Assembly: GCA_019747795.1 (NCBI GenBank) | Contig: JAIEQK010000098.1 | Location: forward strand, 1 to 58,019 | Direction of reading: 5' to 3' | DNA from: Gammaproteobacteria bacterium | GTDB lineage: Bacteria; Pseudomonadota; Gammaproteobacteria; Ga0077536 | DNA: 58,019 bases | Shown: positions 1 to 8,398 of the stretch, one piece after another | Position numbering within the stretch: position 1 is the first letter of the stretch | Layout: the number at the start of each line of letters is the position of its first letter | The notes under the pieces: generated by a model | Told to the model about the DNA's origin: nothing | Databases searched by the model: none | What the model saw: the letters and a program-made list of their open reading frames with translations, nothing else | Position numbers and translations under genes: made by a program

Positions 1-21
1 CTTTTTGCGTTTGCTTGGCAT
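1..21 (-). CDS. 5' end of a gene leaving the left edge
   Basis: On the minus strand an ATG at 21 is preceded by GGAG with five bases of spacing. The frame stays open for seven codons (MPSKRKK) to the edge. The good ribosome binding site and the basic start suggest a real gene whose body lies outside the window. It would be read in the same direction as the deazaguanine genes but is separated from them by the plus-strand gene at 329-940. No product can be named. Confidence 0.4.
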
Positions 22-328
22 ACTGACTCCTTACGATTGTCATGATATGCCTCGCACACAAAAAATCTGACAGGCCCAGCGCTACTGCCAGTAACTCCAG
101 TAGGATCACCAGATCATCTGCAGCATGATTTCGGCCGGCCACCGCGGCCGCAACGCAGCCAAGGAAGGCATCTCCTGGTTGCTGAAACGCGAGCGGACCG
201 ATCGCCGCCGCTACCTGACACGGCATAAGCACGCGCCGACGTGTTCGACCATGTCGAGCGATCCCACAATCCACGCCTGCAGTGACGTACTGTTCATTGC
301 CCCCCACCTAATAAATTGACTTCAAAAT
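22..328. other. Intergenic region, no supported gene
   Basis: This stretch lies between the minus-strand start at 21 and the plus-strand gene at 329. A 64-codon open frame at 125-319 has no ribosome binding site and an arginine-rich, low-information translation, so I do not call it. It probably holds the divergent promoters of its neighbours; I see no convincing -35/-10 pair and no copy of the ssrA 3' end. Confidence 0.4.
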
Positions 329-940
329 ATGTCCCGAGAAAATCCCCAGTCATTCGAACACCCATCCCGAGAGGATTACTTCAACTTTCTGATCCGCTGC
401 TACTTTGGGGAAGGCAGTGAACCTCTTAAGTTGTGCGTTCGAAGGGCATATCTGGACCTCAACAGAACGATGCATGGTTTTGCGGGGCATGCATCTGCTG
501 AGAGTCTGCGGGACGAGGCTCACCGTAAGGTCGCTCTGAAGGTTATTGCTCTGAAGCAGGCTAAGGCCTCCCAGAAGTCATTTGATGCGTGGCACCATCG
601 GTGCTGCGCGAAAATAAGGGAGCACTACCGGGAGGGTGGCTTCGGCTTGTTCACTTATGGCCAAGCCCAAAAATGGGTCAACATGACATTGAAGTATGTC
701 TTCGCTCTCGGTGAGGAACGTCTGGCCGGCTACCTGCCGTATTACGGCTTTGCCCACATCCCGATCGACAACGTTTTTGTCGCTGCTGCTAAAGCAGTGG
801 GTGGCCCAGAACTACCTATGCCATGGAGTCGGTTAGATGACTACGCTACTTACTTTGAACTGCAGAAGTGCTACCGGGATATGTTCGCGCCCAGCGCACC
901 ACTGGCTGCCGAATTCAGGCTTTGGCTGGACAGCAAATAG
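329..940 (+). CDS. Uncharacterised 203-aa protein
   Basis: I do not recognise this gene well enough to name a function. The protein is soluble, without signal peptide or membrane segment. The middle is basic and helical and is followed by an aromatic stretch (FTYGQAQKWVNMTLKY, about residues 110-125). The C-terminal third has AHIPIDN and PWSRLDDYATYFELQ, a compact conserved-looking layout that argues for a real family. It is on the plus strand, convergent with queE (86 bases between stops), so it is not part of the modification operon. The ATG at 329 is the first in frame; no strong Shine-Dalgarno is seen. It could be ICE cargo or an accessory to the modification system. Confidence 0.6.
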   Translation: MSRENPQSFEHPSREDYFNFLIRCYFGEGSEPLKLCVRRAYLDLNRTMHGFAGHASAESLRDEAHRKVALKVIALKQAKASQKSFDAWHHRCCAKIREHYREGGFGLFTYGQAQKWVNMTLKYVFALGEERLAGYLPYYGFAHIPIDNVFVAAAKAVGGPELPMPWSRLDDYATYFELQKCYRDMFAPSAPLAAEFRLWLDSK

Positions 941-1026
941 TGTTATCAGAGAAGTGCCCGATCAGAATTGAGTTAGGGATTTCGTTGAGCGGCGGGTATT
1001 GGCGAACATTTAAGCTTGGAATTTCA

Positions 1027-1668
1027 CTAGCGGAGACCAATGGTCTTGTGCATCTGAATCGAGAGGCGCCATTGAGGGTGTGCCTGACAATAAGCGACGG
1101 AAGCGGCTGTATTTTGCGCAGCATCCGGCCCGGCCATTGGCTGCAATAGGAAATGTTCGAACTGCAGTTTTTGCCAAGGCAAATCATCCGGCATCAAACC
1201 ATGCTGGGGATATACCAATTTCAGTTCGTGGCCGTGGGTTTGTACTAATGGGGCGTCGGACTTAGGGCTTACGCAAATCCAGTCGATTCCGTCCGGCACT
1301 TCGATCGTTCCATTGGTCTCTACGGCGATCCGAAAGTCGCGTGAATGCAGTGCGTCGAGCAGAGCACCGTCTATTTGAAGTAGGGGCTCCCCGCCCGTCA
1401 TCACCACGAATCGGTGACGATCGTCGTTCACTGGCCATGCGGATGCTATGCCGTCAGCAAGGCAATCGGCGGTCAAATACTTGCCGCCTAGCGTCCCGTC
1501 AGTACCAACGAAATCGGTGTCACAGAATCGACATACGGCGGTCGTCCTGTCGAGTTCTCGCCCGCTCCAGAGATTGCAGCCCGCAAAGCGGCAAAACACT
1601 GCTGGCATGCCCACCTGAATGCCTTCGCCCTGAAGGGTGTAAAAGATCTCCTTGACTGCGTATGTCAC
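1027..1668 (-). CDS. queE: 7-carboxy-7-deazaguanine synthase QueE
   Basis: Radical SAM enzyme that contracts 6-carboxy-tetrahydropterin to 7-carboxy-7-deazaguanine, the third step of preQ0 synthesis. The radical SAM cysteines appear near the N terminus as C-x14-C-x2-C (GCNLW ... CRFCDTDF), the variant spacing known in many proteobacterial QueE proteins rather than the classical CxxxCxxC. It is followed by the SAM-binding stretch VMTGGEPLL, ETNGT, and a C-terminal QMHKTIGLR. Length (213 aa) is normal. The start is GTG at 1668, four bases after the queD stop, so it is the last gene of the operon. A private queE next to queC, queD and dpdA points to supply of preQ0 for DNA rather than only tRNA. 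Confidence 0.93.
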   Translation of the reverse strand: MTYAVKEIFYTLQGEGIQVGMPAVFCRFAGCNLWSGRELDRTTAVCRFCDTDFVGTDGTLGGKYLTADCLADGIASAWPVNDDRHRFVVMTGGEPLLQIDGALLDALHSRDFRIAVETNGTIEVPDGIDWICVSPKSDAPLVQTHGHELKLVYPQHGLMPDDLPWQKLQFEHFLLQPMAGPDAAQNTAASVAYCQAHPQWRLSIQMHKTIGLR

Positions 1669-1672
1669 GGCG

Positions 1673-2782
1673 CTACACCGGGAGCGCCGGCCCGGTCAGG
1701 TTCGCTCCGACCAGCGAACCGCAACCCTCTGACTCGAACAGATCGACCCGCGCCAGTTGCGGCAACTCCTTACGCGTCCGCTCATGCAGCCAGCGAGCGA
1801 TCGTCGTCGTGTCGCCGTCAACCAACTCTGACTGCTCGTGGAGCGGGTGGTGATCTAGCGACTTGAAGAGGGGGTCGAACACTGCTTTGACGTCCCCGAA
1901 ATCGATCGTCCAACCCATGATTTGGTCCAAAGGGGCATCCAGATGTAGTCGCAGCGTATAAGTGTGGCCATGGACCCGATGCCGCGGATCACTGGGAGGC
2001 GCTTGGCGATGCCGTACCGCACTGTCGATTGTGAAGTCTTTCCAGATCCGATAGTGGCGTCCATCGTACGTCGCACCGCACGACGCTGTCTCGTATACCG
2101 TGACCCAGGATATCGCCGGTAACTCGGGCTTGAGACGCTCCCACAACCACGACGAAATAATCTCGCTGGTCGGATTCGAGAGACCGGTTATCTCGTTGAG
2201 ACAGCGATAATTGACTTGGGCAGCAATGGGCGCCCAGAGATAATCCAGGTGGTCATAGTCGATACTCAGATCCGCGCCTGCCAGATCCTGATTCGCATGG
2301 ACGATTACCTCGAAGCCGTGACCATGCAAGCGCCCACACTTGTGCCCGAGCGGCACGTGGGGCAGTCGATGCGCGGCTTGGAACCGGTAGCGACGCCAGA
2401 CATGCGCATGGTCGCGGGCATCGACCTCTACTCCCTGATGCGGCGTGCTCTGCACCGACACCCTGTCGATGCCCGGAGCATTCATTCGGTCGCGGATCCA
2501 CCGAGCCAGGTTCTCGTCCGTCGGTTGGGCCACCGTGTCGTTGAGCACGCCGTAATTCAACTGGCCGGCGCAGTGGTCGATCTGGCGTTGCAAGGCAGCT
2601 ACCTCTCCGCCCGGATAGGTCACCCAGTCCGCCGGCACGCTGGCATATGCCGTGGCGGTAAACCCATGACCGTGCAGATTACGACACCGGTGACCGACGG
2701 GCAGTACGTCGACCTGCCGGGCCGCTTCGAAGCGACTGCTGGCCGCATGAAGCACCGACAGTGATTGGGGTGTGGTGATCAC
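1673..2782 (-). CDS. queD: Three-domain QueD-like protein (6-carboxy-tetrahydropterin synthase)
   Basis: QueD converts dihydroneopterin triphosphate to 6-carboxy-5,6,7,8-tetrahydropterin. Usual QueD is about 120 aa and one T-fold; this protein is 369 aa with three T-folds in tandem (about 1-125, 126-245, 246-369), each marked by LHGHG or VHGHT. Domain 2 has the full zinc set H138, H153, H155 plus C149 and E231. Domain 1 keeps C33, H37, H39 but has Arg at the first zinc position and no matching Glu. Domain 3 lacks the Cys (Arg 267) but alone has the Asp-His pair (LDHH, 310-311), which reads NY in domains 1 and 2. Catalytic parts thus look shared between domains. GTG start, overlapping the queC stop by 4 bases. 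Confidence 0.9.
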   Translation of the reverse strand: MITTPQSLSVLHAASSRFEAARQVDVLPVGHRCRNLHGHGFTATAYASVPADWVTYPGGEVAALQRQIDHCAGQLNYGVLNDTVAQPTDENLARWIRDRMNAPGIDRVSVQSTPHQGVEVDARDHAHVWRRYRFQAAHRLPHVPLGHKCGRLHGHGFEVIVHANQDLAGADLSIDYDHLDYLWAPIAAQVNYRCLNEITGLSNPTSEIISSWLWERLKPELPAISWVTVYETASCGATYDGRHYRIWKDFTIDSAVRHRQAPPSDPRHRVHGHTYTLRLHLDAPLDQIMGWTIDFGDVKAVFDPLFKSLDHHPLHEQSELVDGDTTTIARWLHERTRKELPQLARVDLFESEGCGSLVGANLTGPALPV

Positions 2783-3495
2783 GCGGCCTCCGTGACGGTG
2801 TAGGTCTCATAGCCCTTTTGCCGCAGATTACAGGCCGGGCAACGGCCGCAGCCATAGCCCCAGGGATTCTGTGTCGCGCGATCGCCCAGATAGCAGGTGT
2901 GCGTGTCCGTACGGATCAACTCCACTAGTGCGGCTCCTCCCAGTTCTTTCGCCAAGCGCCAAGTCTGGGCCTTGTCCAACCACATCAAGGGAGTCTCCAC
3001 GATCATTGGCGCATCAAGACCCAAGCTGATCGCCACCTGCAGCGCCTTGAGCGTGTTGTCGCGGCAATCCGGGTAGCCGGAGTAGTCGGTCTCGCACATT
3101 CCGCCGACCAGCGCCGAGATCCCGCGGCGGTAAGCTACGGTCGCCGCGAACGTGAAGAACAGCAGATTGCGCCCAGGAACAAAGGTTGTCGGTAGACCAC
3201 ACTCCTGAAAGTCGATCTCACGCTCCTGTGTAAGGGCGGTATCGCTGATTTGCCCGAGCAAGGCCAGGTCCAGCATGTAGTCTTTCCCCATACGTGGCGC
3301 CCAGTCTGGAAACTCCGCCTTAAGACGATCCAGCACCACTTTCCGGCAGTCCAGTTCGACTGCGTGCCGTTGCCCGTAGTGAAACCCGATAGTCTCGACA
3401 TGCGAGTAGCGGTCTAGGGCCCAAGCCAGACAGGTTGCGGAGTCCTGTCCCCCAGAAAGGAGCACTAATGTTTTGCGTTCCACGATTTCACCCAT
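2779..3495 (-). CDS. queC: 7-cyano-7-deazaguanine (preQ0) synthase QueC
   Basis: ATP-dependent enzyme that turns 7-carboxy-7-deazaguanine into preQ0 using ammonia. The PP-loop (SGGQDS) lies at residues 14-19, and the C-terminal zinc cluster is present (CYLGD then [11 protein letters not shown]). The length of 238 aa is normal. The ATG at 3495 lies inside the end of the upstream DGQHR gene (8-base overlap), and the stop overlaps the queD GTG, so translation is probably coupled. preQ0 is the base that DpdA-type transglycosylases insert into DNA, which fits the neighbours. Confidence 0.95.
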   Translation of the reverse strand: MGEIVERKTLVLLSGGQDSATCLAWALDRYSHVETIGFHYGQRHAVELDCRKVVLDRLKAEFPDWAPRMGKDYMLDLALLGQISDTALTQEREIDFQECGLPTTFVPGRNLLFFTFAATVAYRRGISALVGGMCETDYSGYPDCRDNTLKALQVAISLGLDAPMIVETPLMWLDKAQTWRLAKELGGAALVELIRTDTHTCYLGDRATQNPWGYGCGRCPACNLRQKGYETYTVTEAA

Positions 3496-4567
3496 TCGCG
3501 ATGCTACGCGGCTTGCGCAGCGCCTTTTTGAGGGAACTGACTAGATAGCGCGTAAGCAGATCGATGTCGCTCGGCGTGTTTTGGATCCCGTTCCAGGGCC
3601 GGGTATCCAAAGACTCCAAAGGCCACTGGCCGCTGGTCCAGGCCGTATAGGGCGCCAGCAAGCGGAGTCCGGACTCGAACTGATGTCGCTCGATAGCGCC
3701 TTCGACACTGTGAAGGTGATCCATGACGAACCCCATCGCCACGATCCCGGCACCGTGGCGCAGTCGCGAGAAGCGCGGCGACATACCATGCCAGGCTGGC
3801 CCATACACAGTAGCTACGGCATGGAAGAACTCGCTGACCAAGTGAAACGCCCGTGCCTCCCGGTCCTCGAAGTGCATTAGGCTGCGAACTGCACCGTCTG
3901 AACCCGAATTCATGATCAGACGCTGCATTGCAGTGTCGCTTATCGTACCCGTCGGGTTCGTGTGCTGCCGGACTTCCCCACGCAGTGAACTGCCGCGCGT
4001 GAAGTTCAACATGTCGACGATCCGCGCCGCGAATTTCCGTTGCGTGAACCGCTCCGGCAGACCGTCTACATTGGGCAGCAACTCGTAGATTAGCGTCTTG
4101 GGAAGCGGTCGCGTGTTGTTGATCAGAACGAATTGCTGACGAAGTTCGTTGTAGTCCTTACAGACTAGGGCAGACACGAACACTTGGAAATCCGGCTTGT
4201 CGATCCCTGAAAGCGCTGAAAGTCGCTGCTGCCCGTCGACAACGAAGCCGGGCGGTTGGCCCGGCGTCACCTTGATCTGGACCTGCACCAAACCGTCGGA
4301 TAGGTCCTTGACCTTCACTCCGTCAATGAAGGCTACGATCACTGCATTGGGTAGAAGTGCATCGTCGCGCGCCAGGTAGTCTCGGATGTCCCGAATGTGG
4401 GATGCCACCTGATGGCGCTGAAACCCTTTGAGTTGTCCGTCGTCGGCGCGCGCCACGCGCTCAATTGCGGCAAACGACAGCACGTCGGCCGGCCGTGCGG
4501 CAAACACGAAGACATCGTGCCCTGGAGCCTGAAGCGCCCGGACGGCTTTGAATCGATAAGTGGTCAC
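3488..4567 (-). CDS. DGQHR-domain protein, DpdB/DndB-like (copy 1)
   Basis: The signature reads [11 protein letters not shown] at residues 109-119, followed by [22 protein letters not shown], both typical of the DGQHR family, which includes DndB and the DpdB partner of DNA transglycosylase DpdA. In the dpd system DpdB is required with DpdA for base insertion and is thought to be an ATP-using, ParB-related protein; its exact role is inferred. This copy is 359 aa. It is clearly paralogous to the gene at 5861-7012: both have LKGFQR near residue 50-60, LPNA.I near 72-88 and a shared C-terminal WNGIQNTP / WNEVQNTP. Start GTG at 4567, overlapping the dpdA stop by 4 bases. Confidence 0.85.
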   Translation of the reverse strand: MTTYRFKAVRALQAPGHDVFVFAARPADVLSFAAIERVARADDGQLKGFQRHQVASHIRDIRDYLARDDALLPNAVIVAFIDGVKVKDLSDGLVQVQIKVTPGQPPGFVVDGQQRLSALSGIDKPDFQVFVSALVCKDYNELRQQFVLINNTRPLPKTLIYELLPNVDGLPERFTQRKFAARIVDMLNFTRGSSLRGEVRQHTNPTGTISDTAMQRLIMNSGSDGAVRSLMHFEDREARAFHLVSEFFHAVATVYGPAWHGMSPRFSRLRHGAGIVAMGFVMDHLHSVEGAIERHQFESGLRLLAPYTAWTSGQWPLESLDTRPWNGIQNTPSDIDLLTRYLVSSLKKALRKPRSIANG

Positions 4568-5859
4568 GCGGGCCCCCCGAGAGTCTTGTGTAGATGACGG
4601 CTGTAGACGCCTAGGTTATGGAATCCCCGACGCTTGTTACGGTTGCTCGATCGAAAGATGATCACTTCGACACCGATGCTGCGGCAGACCGCGCAGTTGC
4701 AGTGCTTCCATGGTTGGTGTTCTAGCGTGCGCTGTACCAGTGCGGCAGTCTTGTCCAGCGACTTGTCCTGCTGAGCAGCGCCCGTGCCGTCGCCACGCAG
4801 AAGGAACTGGTGGTAGTCCATCACAGCGTCTAGCGTAGCCTCGACCGACGACGCTCCGCGGTCATACGCGCGCAGTTCAATCAGAGCCCGTCGCTCACGG
4901 CGAAGCAGATCCTCGGCGCTGAACTGCCCGCGCTTTACGCCTTGCATCAGGCGGGCATTCTCCATGGCCTGCGGAATGCGGATGGCGGTGTAGTACTCCA
5001 GTCGGTCGTCCGCTCCTTCGGCGTAGTAGTTCGCCTTAGCGTCCTTGAACGCACGGATTAGTGGCGAGGTCGAGTCGAAGCTGGTGATCCCAAAGTCCGC
5101 GAACTCGTGAATGCTGTCCGCTTTGGCAAATCCCAGCAGGTGGATCTTTGTCTCTGGCCGGATGCGCTCACGAATTGCTGTCAGCACCGCCTTGATGGCA
5201 TCCACCCTAAGTGGCACTAGGCCTCCGATTGCAAGGTAGCCATAGCCCATGCGCTCAAGTCGGTGGGCCGCCTCCGCCATGCTCTTAGGCGACCATCCCT
5301 GCACGGGCCCAAGAGGTTCGAATGGCATTCCCTCACGACGCACCAGACCCAGAAACACCTCCGCATTGGCTAGCGTGATCGCAAAGCGCTGCTGAATCGC
5401 AGGAGCTACTGCCCGTTCCGATGGGTTGGACAGGTCGCAATCGAAAATGATGTGGTCCGGCGAGACCCCATGGCTAAACCCCGCCTCGGCATAGAACTCC
5501 AATACCTCCTCGGGCAAGTAGGCTGGAACAGGGTGCTCGACATATGAGAAGGCGCCGCAGTCACCCATCACCATCGCATCCTTGAACCGAGGGCCGCCAT
5601 AGCGAAGGAACCGCCTAGCGCCGTCACGCAGTAGTCTCTGCTCCTCACGAGTGGAGTAGCGCACCTTGGATGCCGCCACGCCGGCGGCCTGGCGCACGGC
5701 ACTCATCGACACCAGCAGCCCGTCATAAGGCGCCGGCTCCATCAACTCATGTGCATAGACGTCCGACCAATAACGCTCGCGCCCTGGGCCGCAGCGGTCG
5801 TTCAGGAAGTCGTACCCGGGGTCGACGTAGTCCTGCGTATCTGAGTAAAGAAACTTCAC
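4564..5859 (-). CDS. dpdA: DNA-guanine transglycosylase DpdA-like (TGT paralogue)
   Basis: Paralogue of bacterial tRNA-guanine transglycosylase that exchanges guanine in DNA for preQ0. Visible hallmarks: GDCGAF near residue 100, matching the TGT DSGGFQ base-binding Asp; ITSFDSTSP near residue 260, matching the nucleophilic Asp; and a C-terminal zinc site CNCAVC near 386-392 with a later His (GFHNLG). The protein is divergent from tRNA enzymes and sits between two DGQHR genes and queC, so I assign DNA rather than tRNA. I chose the GTG at 5859 (protein starts MKFLYSDTQDYVDPG, the usual start of this family as I recall it); an ATG at 5889 would add ten atypical residues. The start is one base after the previous stop. 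Confidence 0.9.
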   Translation of the reverse strand: MKFLYSDTQDYVDPGYDFLNDRCGPGRERYWSDVYAHELMEPAPYDGLLVSMSAVRQAAGVAASKVRYSTREEQRLLRDGARRFLRYGGPRFKDAMVMGDCGAFSYVEHPVPAYLPEEVLEFYAEAGFSHGVSPDHIIFDCDLSNPSERAVAPAIQQRFAITLANAEVFLGLVRREGMPFEPLGPVQGWSPKSMAEAAHRLERMGYGYLAIGGLVPLRVDAIKAVLTAIRERIRPETKIHLLGFAKADSIHEFADFGITSFDSTSPLIRAFKDAKANYYAEGADDRLEYYTAIRIPQAMENARLMQGVKRGQFSAEDLLRRERRALIELRAYDRGASSVEATLDAVMDYHQFLLRGDGTGAAQQDKSLDKTAALVQRTLEHQPWKHCNCAVCRSIGVEVIIFRSSNRNKRRGFHNLGVYSRHLHKTLGGPA

Positions 5860-5860
5860 G

Positions 5861-7012
5861 CTATTTCGCCGAGTGCTTACTAGCGGCATGCGCGCGCACC
5901 AACGCGTCCTGCAACTTCTTCACATGGGGAGGTGTGTTTTGCACCTCGTTCCATGCCAGTCCCAGAGTCTCCCAGGTGCCCTTGGTCCAGCGACAGAACG
6001 GCACGATCGTCTCGAGTTCGCGCTGAACGGCGGCAACGTCCAATTCAGGGGATAAACGCGCATAGATCGCATCCATCAGCAGGCCCATAGCCATCAGCCC
6101 GGCGGAATGCATCAGCCGACTCTGTCTCGGATCCTTGCCCCAGGCGTCGGGGAAAACAGCTGTAACTGCTGACCAGTAGGTCGTCAGGATGCGGTACATC
6201 CCCGCCACATCGCTACCGCCTTCACGACCGACCGACTTGAACGGTGCGAGGGCACCGAGCGGATTGGACAGACTGCTCTTGATGACCGACAAAAGTGCCG
6301 TGTCCGTCACCACCGCCCCGGAAGCGCCCCGATCTGACGCGCGTTTGATCAGCCGGAAAAACGGTGACGCAGGATCCTGATTTAGCGTGGTCACTAACTC
6401 CGCGGGCACCTTGCGAGCTACCAGATCGCGAGGCAGCATGACCGCTGCGGTTTCGGGTAGCAATTCATTGATCAGGCGAGTCGGCAATGGCTTGGCCTTG
6501 TTCACCAAAATGAACTGCTCGCGCTGCACGGACAGCTTGTCGGATATGAAGCCGATCACCGGCACAGCGAGGTCTTTGTGCTGAGTCTGAGACAACGCAA
6601 TCGATCGCTGCTGGCCATCGACGATCCAGGCCACTCGCTGGCCCTCGTCATAGATCGGCAGCGTCAGGGTGCCGGTCTCTGACACCCTCGAATCACCCGT
6701 AGGCTTGCTGCCGCGCGACGCCACGAACTTCACGTCCGGCGCCAGCGCCAAGATGATGGCGTTGGGAAAAAGGACTTCGCCCTGATTCAGGTAGTCCACG
6801 ATGCCTTTAACGTGCTGCCGAATCTCCGGCCGCTGAAATCCCTTGAGTTCGTCATCCGAATCGCGCGTGATCCGAGAGATGTCTGCTACCCGGACGATGT
6901 CGCCGCCTTTGATAAAGAACGCATAGACATCCAGTCCCTTTCCCTGAGTAGTGTGCAGCGCCCGCACCACCAACTCTTGCCGGCTCGTGGAAGTCTTCTT
7001 GGTCGCTTTCAT
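5861..7012 (-). CDS. DGQHR-domain protein, DpdB/DndB-like (copy 2)
   Basis: A 383-aa DGQHR-family protein with WIVDGQQRSIAL at residues 129-140, then REQFILVNKAKPLPTRLINELLP, the same order of motifs as the copy at 3488-4567. It has a longer linker before the signature and a lysine-rich start (MKATKKTSTSR). It lies immediately upstream of dpdA and downstream of dpdC, where DpdB would be expected. Which of the two copies is the functional DpdB, or whether they act as a heteromer, cannot be told from sequence. ATG at 7012 is two bases after the dpdC stop; the longer in-frame extension overlaps dpdC and looks unused. Confidence 0.85.
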   Translation of the reverse strand: MKATKKTSTSRQELVVRALHTTQGKGLDVYAFFIKGGDIVRVADISRITRDSDDELKGFQRPEIRQHVKGIVDYLNQGEVLFPNAIILALAPDVKFVASRGSKPTGDSRVSETGTLTLPIYDEGQRVAWIVDGQQRSIALSQTQHKDLAVPVIGFISDKLSVQREQFILVNKAKPLPTRLINELLPETAAVMLPRDLVARKVPAELVTTLNQDPASPFFRLIKRASDRGASGAVVTDTALLSVIKSSLSNPLGALAPFKSVGREGGSDVAGMYRILTTYWSAVTAVFPDAWGKDPRQSRLMHSAGLMAMGLLMDAIYARLSPELDVAAVQRELETIVPFCRWTKGTWETLGLAWNEVQNTPPHVKKLQDALVRAHAASKHSAK

Positions 7013-7014
7013 CT

Positions 7015-7926
7015 TCAGCCTCGCAATTGCGCAGACAGTTCTTGCCACAGACGGCTGAAGCGCTTCTGCTCGCAGGAGATTCGCGCCTCGTCTCGCAAAT
7101 AGCGGAGCAACTTCGTACTGCTACCTAAGTGCCGGGTCCACTGCGCCGTCAGCACCTGCCGGATCTCGTCGTCGGTCATGCGCCGACCCACCGAGCGCGG
7201 TCGCCGTCGGCGATGCGCCAGGGAGGCGGATACTGCGTTACGGGCCTCCTCTAGCGGCATAGATGTCGCCTGCAACACCTCTACAAAGTGCCGCAGTGCC
7301 CGCTGCGCAAAGTCCGATTGAGTGCCGGCAAAGCCCCGCACTGACTCAAGGCGCCCGTCGTATGGCATCACGCAGCCCTTCAGGCGATCAGGCACGCATT
7401 GTGCTCCTGCCGTCGACGTGAAGATTCGCAGGGATTTGGCCCTAACTGGCGTGACTCGTGCCAAATCGTCTTGGACCATGCGCAGGTAACTACTAGGCAG
7501 CGCCAGCAGTGTCGGCGCCCTGGAGATCACCCTCGATAGAGGTGCCGGTTGAGCGTGCGTCAGCGCGTTCCACCACCGAGCAGTACTACAATCCAGCGCT
7601 CGCAAGCGACGGTGCAGTTCGGAGCCTGCCGCGACGGTGCACTCGTATGCGGGTACGCGAAGGTCAGAACGGACAAGCCCCAATCCCGCTGATACCACAT
7701 ACCAAGGTGTGCCCAGAATTGCGGCGACAGTTGCCGTGTCGACAACGGATCTCCCCTGATACAGGCTCCGAACTGGCGTGTCGGCATCTGCCTTGCCGAC
7801 GACGCGACGCCAGGCCTGAGCCAATCGGAGCAGTGACGTCGCCTCAGGTAGGTGCGCCACATCGACGCGATCACGCCCCGTCTTGCGCTGAGTGCAACTG
7901 GTGACAATGGCGACAGTTGAAGTCAC
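7015..7926 (-). CDS. dpdC: DpdC-like protein (YaaA/DUF328-related)
   Basis: A 303-aa protein starting MTSTVAIVTSCTQRK, then LYQGRSV near residue 58 and VVSAGLGLVRSD near 77-88. This pattern is shared by YaaA/DUF328-type proteins, to which DpdC belongs. In characterised dpd systems DpdC converts preQ0 already placed in DNA to 7-amido-7-deazaguanine (dADG). Position as first gene of the operon, before the DGQHR and dpdA genes, supports this. The C-terminal 100 residues are Arg-rich and may bind DNA. GTG start at 7926. DpdC is a family-level call based on the N-terminal motifs and context. Confidence 0.75.
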   Translation of the reverse strand: MTSTVAIVTSCTQRKTGRDRVDVAHLPEATSLLRLAQAWRRVVGKADADTPVRSLYQGRSVVDTATVAAILGTPWYVVSAGLGLVRSDLRVPAYECTVAAGSELHRRLRALDCSTARWWNALTHAQPAPLSRVISRAPTLLALPSSYLRMVQDDLARVTPVRAKSLRIFTSTAGAQCVPDRLKGCVMPYDGRLESVRGFAGTQSDFAQRALRHFVEVLQATSMPLEEARNAVSASLAHRRRRPRSVGRRMTDDEIRQVLTAQWTRHLGSSTKLLRYLRDEARISCEQKRFSRLWQELSAQLRG

Positions 7927-7938
7927 GTTGGTATTAGC

Positions 7939-7951
7939 ACTGTGATACAGT
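7939..7951 (-). promoter_or_regulatory. Palindrome upstream of the modification operon, possible operator
   Basis: ACTGT-gat-ACAGT is a perfect 5+5 inverted repeat centred about 20 bases before the dpdC GTG start. An AT-rich block follows upstream with TACAAT (minus strand, about 7966-7971) as a possible -10. The position is that of an operator or regulator site for the dpd/que operon. No regulator gene is adjacent, so the binding protein is unknown. Confidence 0.35.
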
Positions 7952-8154
7952 AATTTTGGCTTACCGCATATTGTACTTGATGCAGTTATTCTGTGTTTGG
8001 ATATTTGACGAAGATGCAGTTTTCCGGCTTATCTACTCGCGGGTGGCTCCCTGGCGGGGGCGATGAGGATCGGCGCCAACCGGCCCGCCCAGATTTATCA
8101 GCTGCGGGCGGATTGAACGTATCCTACGGCGACGTGCCGAACGGGGAAGGGAAG

Positions 8155-8385
8155 ATGGGTATCGACCGCAATGCCTTTTGCGCAGCGATCGGCGACTGGC
8201 TCGGAAGCTTAGGACTCGCACTGCGCGCTGCGGTATCCACTCCATTGGGATTGGACGCTGCAGACCTTGGAGAGCGCGCGCTCGATGCCGCCGCGGATTC
8301 GTCGCGGCGTTACGGTCATAGCTCGCCCGGATTTCTCACTCGCAACGGCCTCGGTAGCCTTGAGATCGGCGCGGCGGACGACTGA
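8155..8385 (+). CDS. Small hypothetical protein (76 aa)
   Basis: ATG at 8155 is preceded by a purine-rich GGGGAAGGGAAG, a plausible ribosome binding site. The translation (MGIDRNAFCAAIGDWLGSLG...) is acidic, Ala/Gly-rich, and ends 13 bases before the traG stop on the other strand. It lies between the divergent dpd operon and the end of the T4SS operon. No family is recognised and the frame could be chance in a GC-rich region. Confidence 0.35.
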   Translation: MGIDRNAFCAAIGDWLGSLGLALRAAVSTPLGLDAADLGERALDAAADSSRRYGHSSPGFLTRNGLGSLEIGAADD

Positions 8386-8398
8386 AAGCTGTCTTCGG

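Noticed and set aside
125-319. 64-codon open frame at the left edge
   Set aside because: No ribosome binding site, Arg-rich translation without any motif, and no coding bias.
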